A stretch of DNA of 32,220 nucleotides from Pseudomonas huaxiensis (GCF_003231275.1 NZ_QKVL01000056.1:1-32220); one strand, 5' to 3'; counted from the stretch's first letter, positions 7,176 through 15,095 are shown. The notes: generated by a model not told the origin, from the letters alone. Translations and numbers: made by a program.

Positions 7176-7753
7176 TCCTGCGCCAGTTGCTGCCCGGCGA
7201 ACATTTGCAATTGCGGGTAGAACTGGCGGAAGTCTTCCAGCAACAACGGGTACAACGCCTCCACTTCCGCCATCGCCCCGGCCATGCCCTCCGGGCGTGA
7301 CAAGCGCCGGGCGATGCCGCGGAACACCTGCTCCAGCACCGCGAACTCGCGGTAGGAGCCCAACCAGTCATTCGCCGCCATCATCGGCGCGATCCCCGCC
7401 AGGCGCCCCGGCAACTGCGGTTGCTGGGCCAGCACCTGATAAACCCGCATGGTGAAATCATCCAGCGACTGCTCGGCGTAGTCGGTCCAGTGCAGGGCCA
7501 GGCAATGATCGAAAAACACATCGAGAATGATCCCGGCATAGCGCCGCCGCGCGGACGGAAAACGCGCCAGGGACGCCAGCACCAGCGGATGGCTGTCGGT
7601 GAACACATCGATGCGCCGGTGCAGGCGGATCGCCCCTTCGAGGGGCTGAGGATAGTGACCCAGCAGCGGTCCCTTGACGAAATCGCCGTAGAGACTGCCG
7701 AGCAATTGTTCGGGCTGGTCGCCGCCCAGATGGAGATGTGCGAGGTAGTTCAT
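7151..7753 (-). CDS. acpH: Acyl-carrier-protein phosphodiesterase
   Basis: A 200-residue protein of the ACP phosphodiesterase (AcpH) family, which removes the 4'-phosphopantetheine arm from holo-ACP. The family start MNYLAHLHL is present, as are GSLYGDFVKG (residues 19-28), IRLHRRIDVFTDSHP (42-56), which carries the HD-like metal-binding residues, and LDVFFDHCLALHW (77-89). Length is normal. The ATG at 7753 diverges from the arsR-type regulator. It converges with olsA and overlaps it by 25 bases. OlsB uses acyl-ACP as donor, so both neighbours touch ACP, but that link may be accidental. Confidence 0.88.
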   Translation of the reverse strand: MNYLAHLHLGGDQPEQLLGSLYGDFVKGPLLGHYPQPLEGAIRLHRRIDVFTDSHPLVLASLARFPSARRRYAGIILDVFFDHCLALHWTDYAEQSLDDFTMRVYQVLAQQPQLPGRLAGIAPMMAANDWLGSYREFAVLEQVFRGIARRLSRPEGMAGAMAEVEALYPLLLEDFRQFYPQLQMFAGQQLAQDQAALARR

Positions 7754-7816
7754 GGGGATTGAGTCTAAAGCCTGTGGGAAAAGTCGGCGAGATTTGGCTG
7801 AAAAACCTTCAGCCTC

Positions 7817-7918
7817 TATATCGATATAACCCGATATACCGATTCATGCTTGACCCCAAACCTTTTCATATTTGTATATCGCGAAATACCGATTTATATT
7901 TCGCTCCATCGCGATATA
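7817..7918. promoter_or_regulatory. Cluster of TATATCG palindromes, candidate ArsR-type operators
   Basis: TATATCGATATA at 7817-7828 is a perfect palindrome. CGATATA recurs at 7832-7838, TATATCGCGAAATA at 7875-7888 is an imperfect palindrome, and TCGCGATATA lies at 7909-7918 after TATATTTCG at 7895-7903. AT-rich palindromes of about 12-14 bases are typical ArsR-family operators. They lie just upstream of the ArsR-type gene and between it and acpH, which points to autoregulation. Confidence 0.65.
7850..7880 (+). promoter_or_regulatory. Possible sigma-70 promoter of the regulator-MFS-xenB operon
   Basis: TTGACC at 7850-7855 is a good -35. A -10 would be TGTATA at 7873-7878 (17-base spacer) or TATATC at 7875-7880 (19-base spacer). 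The palindrome at 7875-7888 overlaps this -10, a layout suited to repression. Confidence 0.45.
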
Positions 7919-7944
7919 CCGCTACACATCCCACGAGCCCGACC

Positions 7945-8247
7945 ATGCCTCTTGATCTCGACGAAATAATAAAAGCCCTGGCCCACCCGGTACGACGAGA
8001 AATCCTCAACTGGTTGAAAGACCCGCAGGCGCACTTCCCCGAGCAGCATCACAGCCTGGAAAACGGCGTGTGCGCCGGGCAGATCGACCAGCGCTGCGGC
8101 CTGTCGCAGTCCACCGTCTCGGCGCACCTGGCGACCCTGCAACGGGCGGGTCTGATCAGCAGCCAGAAGGTCGGGCAGTGGAGCTTCTTCAAACGCAACG
8201 AGGACACCATCAAGGCGTTCCTCCAGCAACTGAGCCGCGAGCTCTGA
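7945..8247 (+). CDS. ArsR-family transcriptional regulator
   Basis: A 100-residue winged-helix regulator. ALAHPVRREILNWLK (residues 11-25) is the typical ArsR/SmtB entry helix, and CGLSQSTVSAHLATLQRAGLI (51-71) is the helix-turn-helix leading into the wing (SSQKVGQWSFFKRN). I start at the ATG at 7945, which gives the family's usual N-terminus; the frame stays open upstream through the operator region, but those residues do not look coding. Two cysteines, C43 and C51, lie around the helix before the recognition helix, near where ArsR proteins carry thiol sensors. It is followed after 14 bases by the MFS gene and then xenB, so it probably represses this operon and itself. Confidence 0.88.
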   Translation: MPLDLDEIIKALAHPVRREILNWLKDPQAHFPEQHHSLENGVCAGQIDQRCGLSQSTVSAHLATLQRAGLISSQKVGQWSFFKRNEDTIKAFLQQLSREL

Positions 8248-8261
8248 CAAAGGACACCGCA

Positions 8262-9431
8262 ATGCCCCTTTCACTTCTGATACTGGCGCTCAGCGCCTTC
8301 GCCATCGGCACCACCGAGTTCGTCATCATGGGCCTGCTGCCGGAAGTGGCGCAGGACCTCGGTGTGTCGATCCCCGGCGCCGGCTGGCTGGTCACCGGCT
8401 ACGCCCTGGGCGTGGCCATCGGCGCGCCGTTCATGGCCATGGCCACCTCGCGGCTGCCACGCAAGCTGGCGCTGGTGACGCTGATGGGCGTGTTCATCAT
8501 CGGCAACCTGCTCTGCGCGGTCGCCAGCGACTACAACCTGCTGATGTTCGCCCGCGTCGTCACGGCGCTGTGCCACGGCGCCTTCTTCGGTATCGGCTCG
8601 GTGGTCGCCGCCAGCCTGGTGCCGGCCAACCGCCGCGCTTCGGCGGTCGCCCTGATGTTCACCGGTCTGACCTTGGCCAACGTCCTCGGCGTGCCGCTGG
8701 GCACCGCGCTGGGCCAGGTTGCCGGCTGGCGTTCGACGTTCTGGGCGGTGACGGTGATTGGCGTGATTGCGCTGATCGGTCTGATCCGCTTCCTGCCACT
8801 GCGCCACGACGAGGAAAAACTCGACATGCGCGCCGAACTGGCCGCGCTCAAAGGCGCCGGAATCTGGCTGTCGCTGTCGATGACCGTGCTGTTTTCGGCG
8901 TCGATGTTCGCCCTGTTCACCTACGTCGCGCCACTGCTGGGCGATGTCACCGGCGTTTCGCCGCGCGGCGTGACCTGGACCCTGCTGCTGATCGGCCTCG
9001 GCCTGACCGTGGGCAACGTCCTCGGCGGCAAACTCGCCGACCGGCGCCTGGGTGCCACCCTGGTGGGCGTGTTCGCCAGCATGGCGGTGGTCTCCACCGT
9101 ACTGAGCTGGACCAGCACCGCGCTGATCCCGGCGGAAATCACCCTGTTCCTCTGGGCCACCGCCGCCTTCGCTGCCGTTCCCGCGTTGCAGATCAACGTG
9201 GTGAACTTCGGCAAGGCCGCGCCGAATCTGGTGTCGACCCTCAACATCGGCGCCTTCAACCTGGGCAACGCCCTGGGTGCCTGGACCGGTGGCGTGGTCA
9301 TCGAACAAGGACTGGGCCTGACCCGTGTGCCGCTGGCCGCCGCGGCCCTGGCCGTGCTGGCGCTGATCGTCACCCTCATCACTTTCAGCCAGGGCGGCAA
9401 CAAAGCCGAACTGGCGCCCGCTACCCACTGA
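8262..9431 (+). CDS. MFS transporter, drug:H+ antiporter type
   Basis: A 389-residue major facilitator protein with about 12 hydrophobic spans and the short loops of the DHA1/AraJ-like group. FAIGTTEFVIMGLLPEVAQDLG (residues 13-34) is the familiar first-helix motif of this group. The start at 8262 follows AAGGACA and gives a proper first helix; a longer open frame upstream runs through the regulator gene in another frame and is discounted. It lies between the ArsR-type regulator and the xenB-like reductase. I infer export of a small electrophilic or aromatic compound, or of its reduced product; the substrate is not readable from sequence. Confidence 0.9.
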   Translation: MPLSLLILALSAFAIGTTEFVIMGLLPEVAQDLGVSIPGAGWLVTGYALGVAIGAPFMAMATSRLPRKLALVTLMGVFIIGNLLCAVASDYNLLMFARVVTALCHGAFFGIGSVVAASLVPANRRASAVALMFTGLTLANVLGVPLGTALGQVAGWRSTFWAVTVIGVIALIGLIRFLPLRHDEEKLDMRAELAALKGAGIWLSLSMTVLFSASMFALFTYVAPLLGDVTGVSPRGVTWTLLLIGLGLTVGNVLGGKLADRRLGATLVGVFASMAVVSTVLSWTSTALIPAEITLFLWATAAFAAVPALQINVVNFGKAAPNLVSTLNIGAFNLGNALGAWTGGVVIEQGLGLTRVPLAAAALAVLALIVTLITFSQGGNKAELAPATH

Positions 9432-9450
9432 TGGATACGAGGTCCGTGCA

Positions 9451-10500
9451 ATGACAACTCTGTTTGATCCGCTCACCCTCGGCGATCTAGAACTGCCGAA
9501 CCGCATCATCATGGCGCCGCTGACCCGCTGCCGCGCCGACGCCGGCCGCGTGCCCAACGCGCTGATGGCCGAGTACTATGTGCAGCGCGCCAGCGCCGGC
9601 CTGATCCTCAGCGAAGCGACCTCGGTGATGCCGATGGGCGTCGGCTACCCGGATACCCCGGGCATCTGGTCCAACGACCAGGTTCGCGGGTGGACCAACG
9701 TCACCAAGTCGGTGCACGCGGCAGGCGGACGGATCTTCGTCCAACTCTGGCACGTGGGCCGCATTTCGCATCCGAGCTACCTGAACGGCGAACTGCCGGT
9801 GGCGCCCAGCGCGATCCAGCCCAAAGGCCATGTCAGCCTGGTGCGGCCGATCACCGAGTTCCCGACCCCACGGGCGCTGGAAACCGCCGAACTGGCCGAT
9901 ATCGTCGATGCCTACCGCACCGCAGCCGAGAACGCCAAGGCGGCCGGTTTCGACGGTGTCGAAGTGCATGCCGCAAACGGTTACCTGATCGACCAGTTCC
10001 TGCAAACCAGCACCAACCAGCGCACCGACTACTATGGCGGCTCGCTGGAAAACCGTGCCCGCCTGCTGCTGGAAGTGACCGATGCGGTCATCGAAGTGTG
10101 GGGCGCCAACCGCGTGGGCGTGCACCTGGCGCCACGGGCCGATGCCCATGACATGGGCGACGCCAATCGCGTCGAGACCTTTACCTATGTCGCCCGGGAA
10201 CTGGGCAAGCGCGGAATCGCCTTCATCTGCTCGCGGGAGAAGGAAGCCGACGACAGCCTCGGCCGGCAGATCAAGGAAGCCTTCGGCGGCCTGTACATCG
10301 CCAACGAGAAGTTCGACAAGCAGAGCGCCAACGCCGCTCTGGCTGATGGCTGGGCCGATGCCGTGGCCTTCGGCGTGCCGTTCATCGCCAACCCGGACTT
10401 GCCGGCTCGTCTTGCGGCGGATGCACCACTGAATGATCCGCGCCCGGAGAGTTTCCATGGCGGTGGGCCGGTGGGTTACATCGATTATCCGCGGATGTAA
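9451..10500 (+). CDS. xenB: Old yellow enzyme, xenobiotic reductase XenB type
   Basis: A 349-residue FMN-dependent ene-reductase of the old yellow enzyme family, matching the length and N-terminus (MTTLFDPLTLGDLELPNRII) I recall for Pseudomonas XenB. T25 lies in MAPLTRCRAD, the substrate-binding pair is H173/N176 in VEVHAANGYLIDQF, and NQRTDYYGGSLENRARLLLEV (189-209) is a family hallmark. Relatives use NADPH to reduce activated alkenes, nitroaromatics and nitrate esters. GAGG lies before the ATG, 19 bases after the MFS stop. A 16-bp perfect hairpin follows at once, so it is the last gene of the regulator-exporter-reductase unit. The physiological substrate is unknown. Confidence 0.92.
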   Translation: MTTLFDPLTLGDLELPNRIIMAPLTRCRADAGRVPNALMAEYYVQRASAGLILSEATSVMPMGVGYPDTPGIWSNDQVRGWTNVTKSVHAAGGRIFVQLWHVGRISHPSYLNGELPVAPSAIQPKGHVSLVRPITEFPTPRALETAELADIVDAYRTAAENAKAAGFDGVEVHAANGYLIDQFLQTSTNQRTDYYGGSLENRARLLLEVTDAVIEVWGANRVGVHLAPRADAHDMGDANRVETFTYVARELGKRGIAFICSREKEADDSLGRQIKEAFGGLYIANEKFDKQSANAALADGWADAVAFGVPFIANPDLPARLAADAPLNDPRPESFHGGGPVGYIDYPRM

Positions 10501-10507
10501 AAGGAAG

Positions 10508-10546
10508 TGATGGCCTTATCGCCGTGGTTTGGCGATAAGGCCATCA
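10508..10546. terminator. Hairpin between convergent xenB and the coiled-coil gene
   Basis: TGATGGCCTTATCGCC at 10508-10523 and its exact reverse complement at 10531-10546 enclose a 7-base loop. The T-tract that follows is short (TTTT at 10550-10553). It sits in the 62-base gap between two convergent genes and probably stops transcription in both directions. Confidence 0.75.
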
Positions 10547-10562
10547 GCCTTTTCAGAAGGAA

Positions 10563-11435
10563 TCAGTTACGCGCATTGATCTGCTGTTGCAGATTCTGCA
10601 CCTGACTCTGCAACGTATTGAGGTTGCGGGTCACCTGCCCGCGAAACGCATCGAACTCGGCTGTCGATGCTCCGCCAGCCGCCGCACCCGCGGTGGCCGC
10701 CGGGCGGTTTTCCTGCTCGCTCTTGAGCACCAGCAGGTCCTGCTCCAGTCGCTGGGTCGCGGCAGCCTGGCTTTTCAACTGGGCATCGATCTTGCCGCCA
10801 TCCACCCGCGCAGCCTTCAGGCTCGCCACTTCGTCCGACACGCTCTTGAGCTGAGCATCGATCTTGCCGCCGTCCAGTTGAGCCGCCTTGAGCGCCGCCA
10901 ATTCGGTCGCCACGGTCTTCAACTGGGTCTGCAATTCGCTCTGCAACTGGGCATTGGCCGCCTGCTGCTGGCTGACCTGGGCCATCGCCGCTTCCAGACG
11001 CTTGCTCAGGTCGCCCGCCTGGCCGGCAACGCCTTCCTGTTGCTTGCCCTGTTCAACGAGGCTGCTCTGCAACTGCCGTACTTGCAGCTTCAGCGCTTCG
11101 TTCTCGGTGCTGACCGACGTCTCGGTAGCGCTGACCTTGCCGGAAATCGCCTGCAAACGCCCCGCCGCCTCTTCGCTGATACGCGCGAAGCTCTCCTGGG
11201 TCGCCACCAGTTGCTGCTCCATCAGGGAAATCTGCTGGAAGCTCCACCAGGCAACCCCGCCCAAGGCGATGAACGAGGCGCCGAGCAACGCCCACAGCGG
11301 CCCGGTCAGCGGGGCCTTGGGGGTTTTCGCGCGCACCGCACGCGGATGGGCCGGCGGGGCGAATTCGTCGTCATCGCGCTCCACCGCCTTGAGGGTGGGC
11401 ACGTCATCAAAGTCGTCTCGAGCATCGTTGCGCAT
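10563..11435 (-). CDS. Membrane-anchored coiled-coil protein, unknown function
   Basis: A 290-residue protein: an acidic then basic cytoplasmic N-terminus (residues 1-42), one membrane helix (about 45-66, GPLWALLGASFIALGGVAW), then a long periplasmic coiled coil (about 68-242), an Ala/Gly/Pro-rich linker (243-258) and a final short coiled coil (FDAFRGQVTRNLNTLQSQVQNLQQQI). A 24-residue unit starting LKAA..DGGKIDAQLKS occurs twice, at 182 and 206. No enzymatic motif is visible. The layout resembles cell-envelope scaffold proteins. It is downstream of the SDR gene by 90 bases on the same strand. I do not recognise a function. Confidence 0.75.
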   Translation of the reverse strand: MRNDARDDFDDVPTLKAVERDDDEFAPPAHPRAVRAKTPKAPLTGPLWALLGASFIALGGVAWWSFQQISLMEQQLVATQESFARISEEAAGRLQAISGKVSATETSVSTENEALKLQVRQLQSSLVEQGKQQEGVAGQAGDLSKRLEAAMAQVSQQQAANAQLQSELQTQLKTVATELAALKAAQLDGGKIDAQLKSVSDEVASLKAARVDGGKIDAQLKSQAAATQRLEQDLLVLKSEQENRPAATAGAAAGGASTAEFDAFRGQVTRNLNTLQSQVQNLQQQINARN

Positions 11436-11525
11436 GGATAGTTTTCAACCACGGTGATAGCAAAATGGGCGCCAGTATAAACCGCTTGCGCGGCGCCCTC
11501 ATCGACCATAAGTAGCGGTTCTGGT

Positions 11526-12521
11526 TCAGTGACCGTCGTGCTGCGCCTGCCACCAACTGCAGAATTCATCCAGCGCGGCCCAGACACTGACCTGCGGGCG
11601 GTAGTCCAGGTAGTGCCGGGCGCGGCTGATGTCCAGGGTGAAGTCCTTGCTCATCACCTGGGTGCCTAGACGGGTCAGGGTCGGTTGCGGGCGTCCCGGC
11701 CAGAGCATGCAGAAGCCTTCGTTCAGCGCGGCGGCGGTGTACGCAAGGCCCACGGAGCGATAACGGGTGACCTGCGGCAGCGACATCCGCCGCATCACGT
11801 AATTGACCACGTCCCAGACCGGCACGGGCTGGCCGTTACTGATGTTGTAAGCCTGGCCGAGCGCCTCGGGGCCGGCGTTGATCGCACTGAGCAGCGCCTC
11901 GTTGAGGTTCTGCACGCTGGTGAAATCCACCTTGTTCAGGCCATTGCCGATGATCGCCAGGCGACGCTTGGCCTGCATCTTCATCAGCCGCGGGAAAATA
12001 CTCATGTCGCCGGCGCCGGTGACGAAACGCGGGCGCAGCGCCAGCACTTCCAGGCCGAACTCCTGGGCACCGAAGACTTTCTGTTCGGCCAGGTGCTTGG
12101 TGCTGCCGTAATGATCGTAGAAGCGCTTGGGCACCTGGTCTTCGGTGATCCCGGTACGCGAGCGGCCATTGAAATAGATCGACGGCGACGACAGGTGCAC
12201 CAACCGGCGCACATGTTCTTTCAGGCAGGCCTCGACCACGTTTTCGGTGAGCACCACATTGCCTTGGTAGAAGTCCTGATAACGACCCCAATTGCCCACC
12301 GCACCGGCGCAATGGACCACGGTGTCGATGCCCTGGCACAAGCGCCGGGCCACTTCCGGGTCAGCCAGGTCGCCGGGAATGAACTGCGCCCCGCGCCGCA
12401 CCAGATGCTCGACGCCCTCGGGGCGCCGGCCGTTGACCCGCACCTCCAGGCCCTGCTCCAGCGCAAAGCGTGCGAAGCGCCCGCCGATGAAGCCGCTTGC
12501 GCCGGTGACCAGAATTCCCAT
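11526..12521 (-). CDS. NAD(P)-dependent SDR/epimerase-like oxidoreductase
   Basis: A 331-residue extended short-chain dehydrogenase. The Rossmann motif is GASGFIGG at residues 7-14, the catalytic pair is Y138-x3-K142 in YGSTKHLAE, and the serine partner is probably in VHLSSPSIYF (108-117). The C-terminal half (VDFTSVQNLNEALLSAI, YNISNGQPVPVWDVVNYVMRRM) matches 3-beta-hydroxysteroid dehydrogenase/epimerase-like enzymes, which act on sterol-like, nucleotide-sugar or beta-keto substrates. GGAGAG precedes the ATG. It starts 15 bases after the argP stop and may be co-transcribed with argP. Its substrate cannot be stated. Confidence 0.85.
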   Translation of the reverse strand: MGILVTGASGFIGGRFARFALEQGLEVRVNGRRPEGVEHLVRRGAQFIPGDLADPEVARRLCQGIDTVVHCAGAVGNWGRYQDFYQGNVVLTENVVEACLKEHVRRLVHLSSPSIYFNGRSRTGITEDQVPKRFYDHYGSTKHLAEQKVFGAQEFGLEVLALRPRFVTGAGDMSIFPRLMKMQAKRRLAIIGNGLNKVDFTSVQNLNEALLSAINAGPEALGQAYNISNGQPVPVWDVVNYVMRRMSLPQVTRYRSVGLAYTAAALNEGFCMLWPGRPQPTLTRLGTQVMSKDFTLDISRARHYLDYRPQVSVWAALDEFCSWWQAQHDGH

Positions 12522-12536
12522 GAAGCTCTCCGCCTA

Positions 12537-13463
12537 CTATTTTTTTCCAGATGTTGCAGACGCCGCCGACTCGCTCCACGGCACCAGCCAGTGGCTGGCG
12601 CTGCGCAGCAGATGATCCGTGAGTTGGCCAAGCAGTTGCCCGCCATTGCGCCAATGATGCCAGTACAGTGGCACGTCGATGGGACGGTCAGGGAGAATTT
12701 CCACCAACCGCCCGCTCGCCAGTTGCTCGCGTGCCTGCAACTCCGGCACCAGCCCCCAGCCCAGCCCCGCCTCGGTCAGGCGCAGAAAGCCTTCGGACGA
12801 GGGGCACAGATGATGCAGGAATCCATCACTGATGCCTAATGAAGCCATGTAGCGGTGTTGCAGGACGTCGTCCGGACCGAACACGATCGCCGGGGTTCGC
12901 GCTAGCCGGCGCGGTTCGACACCGTCGGCAAAATGCCGGGTCATGAACGCCGGGCTGGCTAACGCCCGGTAACGCATGGCACCCAGCAGCACGCTGCGCG
13001 CGCCGGCCACCGGGCGCTCGCTGGCGCACAGGCAACCGGCCACTTCACCGGCGCGCATGCGCTTGAGGCCAACTTCCTGGTCTTCCACCACCAGGTCCAG
13101 CAGCACCTGGGTACGGGCACAGAAATCCCCTGCCGCTTCCGCCCACCAGGTCGCCAGGCTGTCGGCGTTGAGCGCCACACGAAGGCGTTCCGGCAAGCCT
13201 TCTTCATCCAACGCCGGGACCTGGCCCTGGAGATCCCGTTCGAGCAGGCGCACCTGCTGCACATGGTTGAGCAGACGCCGGCCGATCTCGGTCGGCGTTG
13301 GCGGCGTCGCACGCACCAGCACCGGCTGGCCGACCCGCGCTTCGAGGAGTTTGATCCGCTGGGAGATGGCCGATTGCGACAGACCGAGCATTTGCGCGGC
13401 CCGCTCGAAACCGGCCTGTTCGATGACCGCGGCCAAGGCTGAGAGCAGCTTGTAGTCGAACAT
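12537..13463 (-). CDS. argP: LysR-family regulator ArgP (LysG)
   Basis: A 308-residue LysR-type regulator with an N-terminal helix-turn-helix (about residues 20-40, ERAAQMLGLSQSAISQRIKLLE) and a periplasmic-binding-protein-like effector domain. ArgP/LysG senses arginine and lysine and activates the divergent exporter gene, here lysE/argO, which fits exactly. I start at the ATG at 13463, with AGGA 6 bases upstream; an in-frame GTG one codon earlier is too close to that ribosome site. Features such as MFDYKLLSALAAVIEQAGFE and SQRIKLLE are typical of the family. The 200-base gap to lysE carries a REP pair and a 19-bp palindrome. Confidence 0.9.
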   Translation of the reverse strand: MFDYKLLSALAAVIEQAGFERAAQMLGLSQSAISQRIKLLEARVGQPVLVRATPPTPTEIGRRLLNHVQQVRLLERDLQGQVPALDEEGLPERLRVALNADSLATWWAEAAGDFCARTQVLLDLVVEDQEVGLKRMRAGEVAGCLCASERPVAGARSVLLGAMRYRALASPAFMTRHFADGVEPRRLARTPAIVFGPDDVLQHRYMASLGISDGFLHHLCPSSEGFLRLTEAGLGWGLVPELQAREQLASGRLVEILPDRPIDVPLYWHHWRNGGQLLGQLTDHLLRSASHWLVPWSESAASATSGKK

Positions 13464-13536
13464 CACTTTTCCTAATGCGGGATGAGGTTTATTGGTTTTT
13501 CTTATAGCGCAGGAATCGCCAGAATTGCCAGCATGT

Positions 13537-13555
13537 GGTGCAGCCAGGCTGCACC
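13537..13555. promoter_or_regulatory. 19-bp perfect palindrome between argP and lysE
   Basis: GGTGCAGCC-A-GGCTGCACC has 9-bp arms around a single base. It lies 74 bases before the argP start codon and immediately before the REP pair. It could be an operator or part of the repeat. It does not resemble the T-N11-A sites of LysR proteins closely enough to name. Confidence 0.45.
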
Positions 13556-13556
13556 A

Positions 13557-13613
13557 TCGCGAGCAAGCTCGCTCCTACAACACCAATCCCTGTAGGAGCG
13601 AGCTTGCTCGCGA
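13557..13613. repeat. REP doublet (inverted GTAGGAGCGAGCTTGCTCGCGA pair)
   Basis: Two REP cores face each other as perfect 23-base inverted arms at 13557-13579 and 13591-13613, separated by an 11-base loop. This is the standard Pseudomonas REP pair (REPIN-like). Unusually, it lies between divergent promoters instead of at a 3' end. Confidence 0.9.
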
Positions 13614-13663
13614 GTAGACCTCAAAGCAGGTCCCTGAACCCTGCAATCCGGAGTCAATTCCCC

Positions 13664-14263
13664 ATGTGGCAAAGCTACCTCAACGGCCTCCTCGTCGCCT
13701 TCGGCCTGATCATGGCCATCGGCACCCAGAACGCCTTCGTCCTCGCCCAGAGCCTGCGCCGCGAGCATCACCTGCCGGTGGCGGCCTTGTGTGTGTTCTG
13801 CGATGCGGTGCTGGTGGCGCTCGGCGTTTTCGGCCTGGCCACGGTGCTGGCACAGAACCCGACATTGCTCGCGGTGGCCCGCTGGGGTGGCGCGATCTTC
13901 CTGATCTGGTACGGCGCCAAGGCGCTGAAGCGTGCCTGTTCGAAACAGAGCCTGGAGCAAGGTGAAGGCCAGGGCCTGCGATCGCGCCGCGCGGTGTTGC
14001 TCAGCGCCTTGGCCGTGACCCTGCTCAACCCGCACGTCTACCTCGACACCGTGTTGCTGATCGGCTCGCTCGGTGCACAGCAAACCGTGCCGGGCGCCTA
14101 TGTGGCCGGCGCCGCCAGCGCTTCGCTGTTGTGGTTTTTCACCCTGGCACTTGGCGCCGCCTGGCTCGCGCCGTGGCTGGCGCGTCCAAGCACCTGGCGG
14201 CTGCTGGATCTGATGGTCGCGGTGATGATGTTCGCGGTAGCGGCGCAACTGATCTTCAACTGA
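13664..14263 (+). CDS. lysE: LysE/ArgO family basic amino acid exporter
   Basis: A 199-residue inner-membrane protein with about six hydrophobic spans and the signature opening GLIMAIGTQNAFVLAQSL (residues 14-31). VTLLNPHVYLDTVLLIGSLG in the middle is conserved in LysE/ArgO. It would export lysine and/or arginine. The start at 13664 has CCGGAG about 10 bases upstream and gives the family N-terminus; the open frame extends 43 codons further up, into the REP pair, and is rejected there. It is transcribed away from argP, its expected activator, and sodB follows 191 bases later. Confidence 0.9.
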   Translation: MWQSYLNGLLVAFGLIMAIGTQNAFVLAQSLRREHHLPVAALCVFCDAVLVALGVFGLATVLAQNPTLLAVARWGGAIFLIWYGAKALKRACSKQSLEQGEGQGLRSRRAVLLSALAVTLLNPHVYLDTVLLIGSLGAQQTVPGAYVAGAASASLLWFFTLALGAAWLAPWLARPSTWRLLDLMVAVMMFAVAAQLIFN

Positions 14264-14345
14264 AACAGCCACTTGTCCGCCGGCTGAAACGGCTCTGGAA
14301 CCTCTTGTCCATACACTTGTTGCGTGGTTTAGACGTGGGCCCGGT

Positions 14346-14353
14346 GCTATGAT
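14346..14353 (+). promoter_or_regulatory. Possible extended -10 element for sodB
   Basis: TGCTATGAT ending at 14353 is a good extended -10 (TG-N-TATGAT). No clear -35 is present at the right spacing, which extended -10 promoters tolerate. It lies about 100 bases before the sodB ATG. Confidence 0.4.
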
Positions 14354-14454
14354 CCCGGGTCTGCGTCGCAAAGAGTACAAACTCGCCGACGCTCTTCCGG
14401 CCGCCCGTGATCGGCCTTGCGTTCACCGCACCAGACCTGATTAGGAGATTCACC

Positions 14455-15051
14455 ATGGCTTTTGAATTGCCGCCGCTGCCTTACGCACACGATGCTCTGC
14501 AGCCGCACATTTCCAAGGAAACCCTGGAATTCCACCACGACAAGCACCACAACACCTACGTCGTGAACCTGAACAACCTGGTGCCAGGCACCGAGTTCGA
14601 AGGCAAAACCCTGGAAGAAATCGTCAAGACCTCCTCCGGCGGCATCTTCAACAACGCCGCTCAGGTCTGGAACCACACCTTCTACTGGAACTGCCTGGCG
14701 CCAAACGCCGGCGGCCAACCAACCGGCGCCCTGGCTGAAGCCATCAACGCTGCGTTCGGTTCTTTCGACAAGTTCAAAGAAGAGTTCACCAAGACTTCCG
14801 TCGGCACCTTCGGCTCCGGCTGGGGCTGGCTGGTCAAGAAAGCTGACGGTTCCCTGGCCCTGGCCAGCACCATCGGTGCCGGCAACCCGCTGACCAACGG
14901 CGACACCCCGCTGCTGACCTGCGACGTCTGGGAACACGCTTACTACGTCGACTACCGCAACGTCCGTCCTAAGTACGTCGAGGCGTTCTGGAACCTGGTC
15001 AACTGGAAGTTCGTTGCCGAGCAGTTCGAAGGCAAGACCTTCACTGCCTGA
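14455..15051 (+). CDS. sodB: Iron superoxide dismutase
   Basis: A 198-residue Fe-type superoxide dismutase, the usual length. The metal ligands fall where expected: H27 (FHHDKHHNTYV), H74 (VWNHTFYWN), D157 and H161 (DVWEHAYYVDYRN). Q70 in NNAAQVWNHTF is the FeSOD-specific glutamine that marks iron rather than manganese. It converts superoxide to oxygen and hydrogen peroxide in the cytoplasm. AGGAG at 14443-14447 fixes the start. A textbook terminator follows. In pseudomonads sodB mRNA is repressed under iron starvation by PrrF small RNAs; a pairing site is not obvious here by eye. Confidence 0.97.
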   Translation: MAFELPPLPYAHDALQPHISKETLEFHHDKHHNTYVVNLNNLVPGTEFEGKTLEEIVKTSSGGIFNNAAQVWNHTFYWNCLAPNAGGQPTGALAEAINAAFGSFDKFKEEFTKTSVGTFGSGWGWLVKKADGSLALASTIGAGNPLTNGDTPLLTCDVWEHAYYVDYRNVRPKYVEAFWNLVNWKFVAEQFEGKTFTA

Positions 15052-15065
15052 GTCACGCGTTCCTG

Positions 15066-15095
15066 AAAAAAACCCGGCCTGGCCGGGTTTTTTTT
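15066..15095 (+). terminator. Rho-independent terminator of sodB
   Basis: CCCGGCC-T-GGCCGGG at 15073-15087 is preceded by seven A and followed by eight T, a strong intrinsic terminator whose A/T flanks extend the stem. Confidence 0.95.

Noticed and set aside
7738..7944. Upstream extension of the ArsR-type gene
   Set aside because: The added residues are unlike the family and the DNA is the palindrome-rich operator region.
8271..9557. Minus-strand frame opposite the MFS gene, Gln/His/Gly rich
   Set aside because: Shadow frame; the plus strand encodes a clear 12-helix transporter.
13464..13466. GTG start for argP
   Set aside because: It is too close to the AGGA ribosome site; the next codon, ATG, is better placed.
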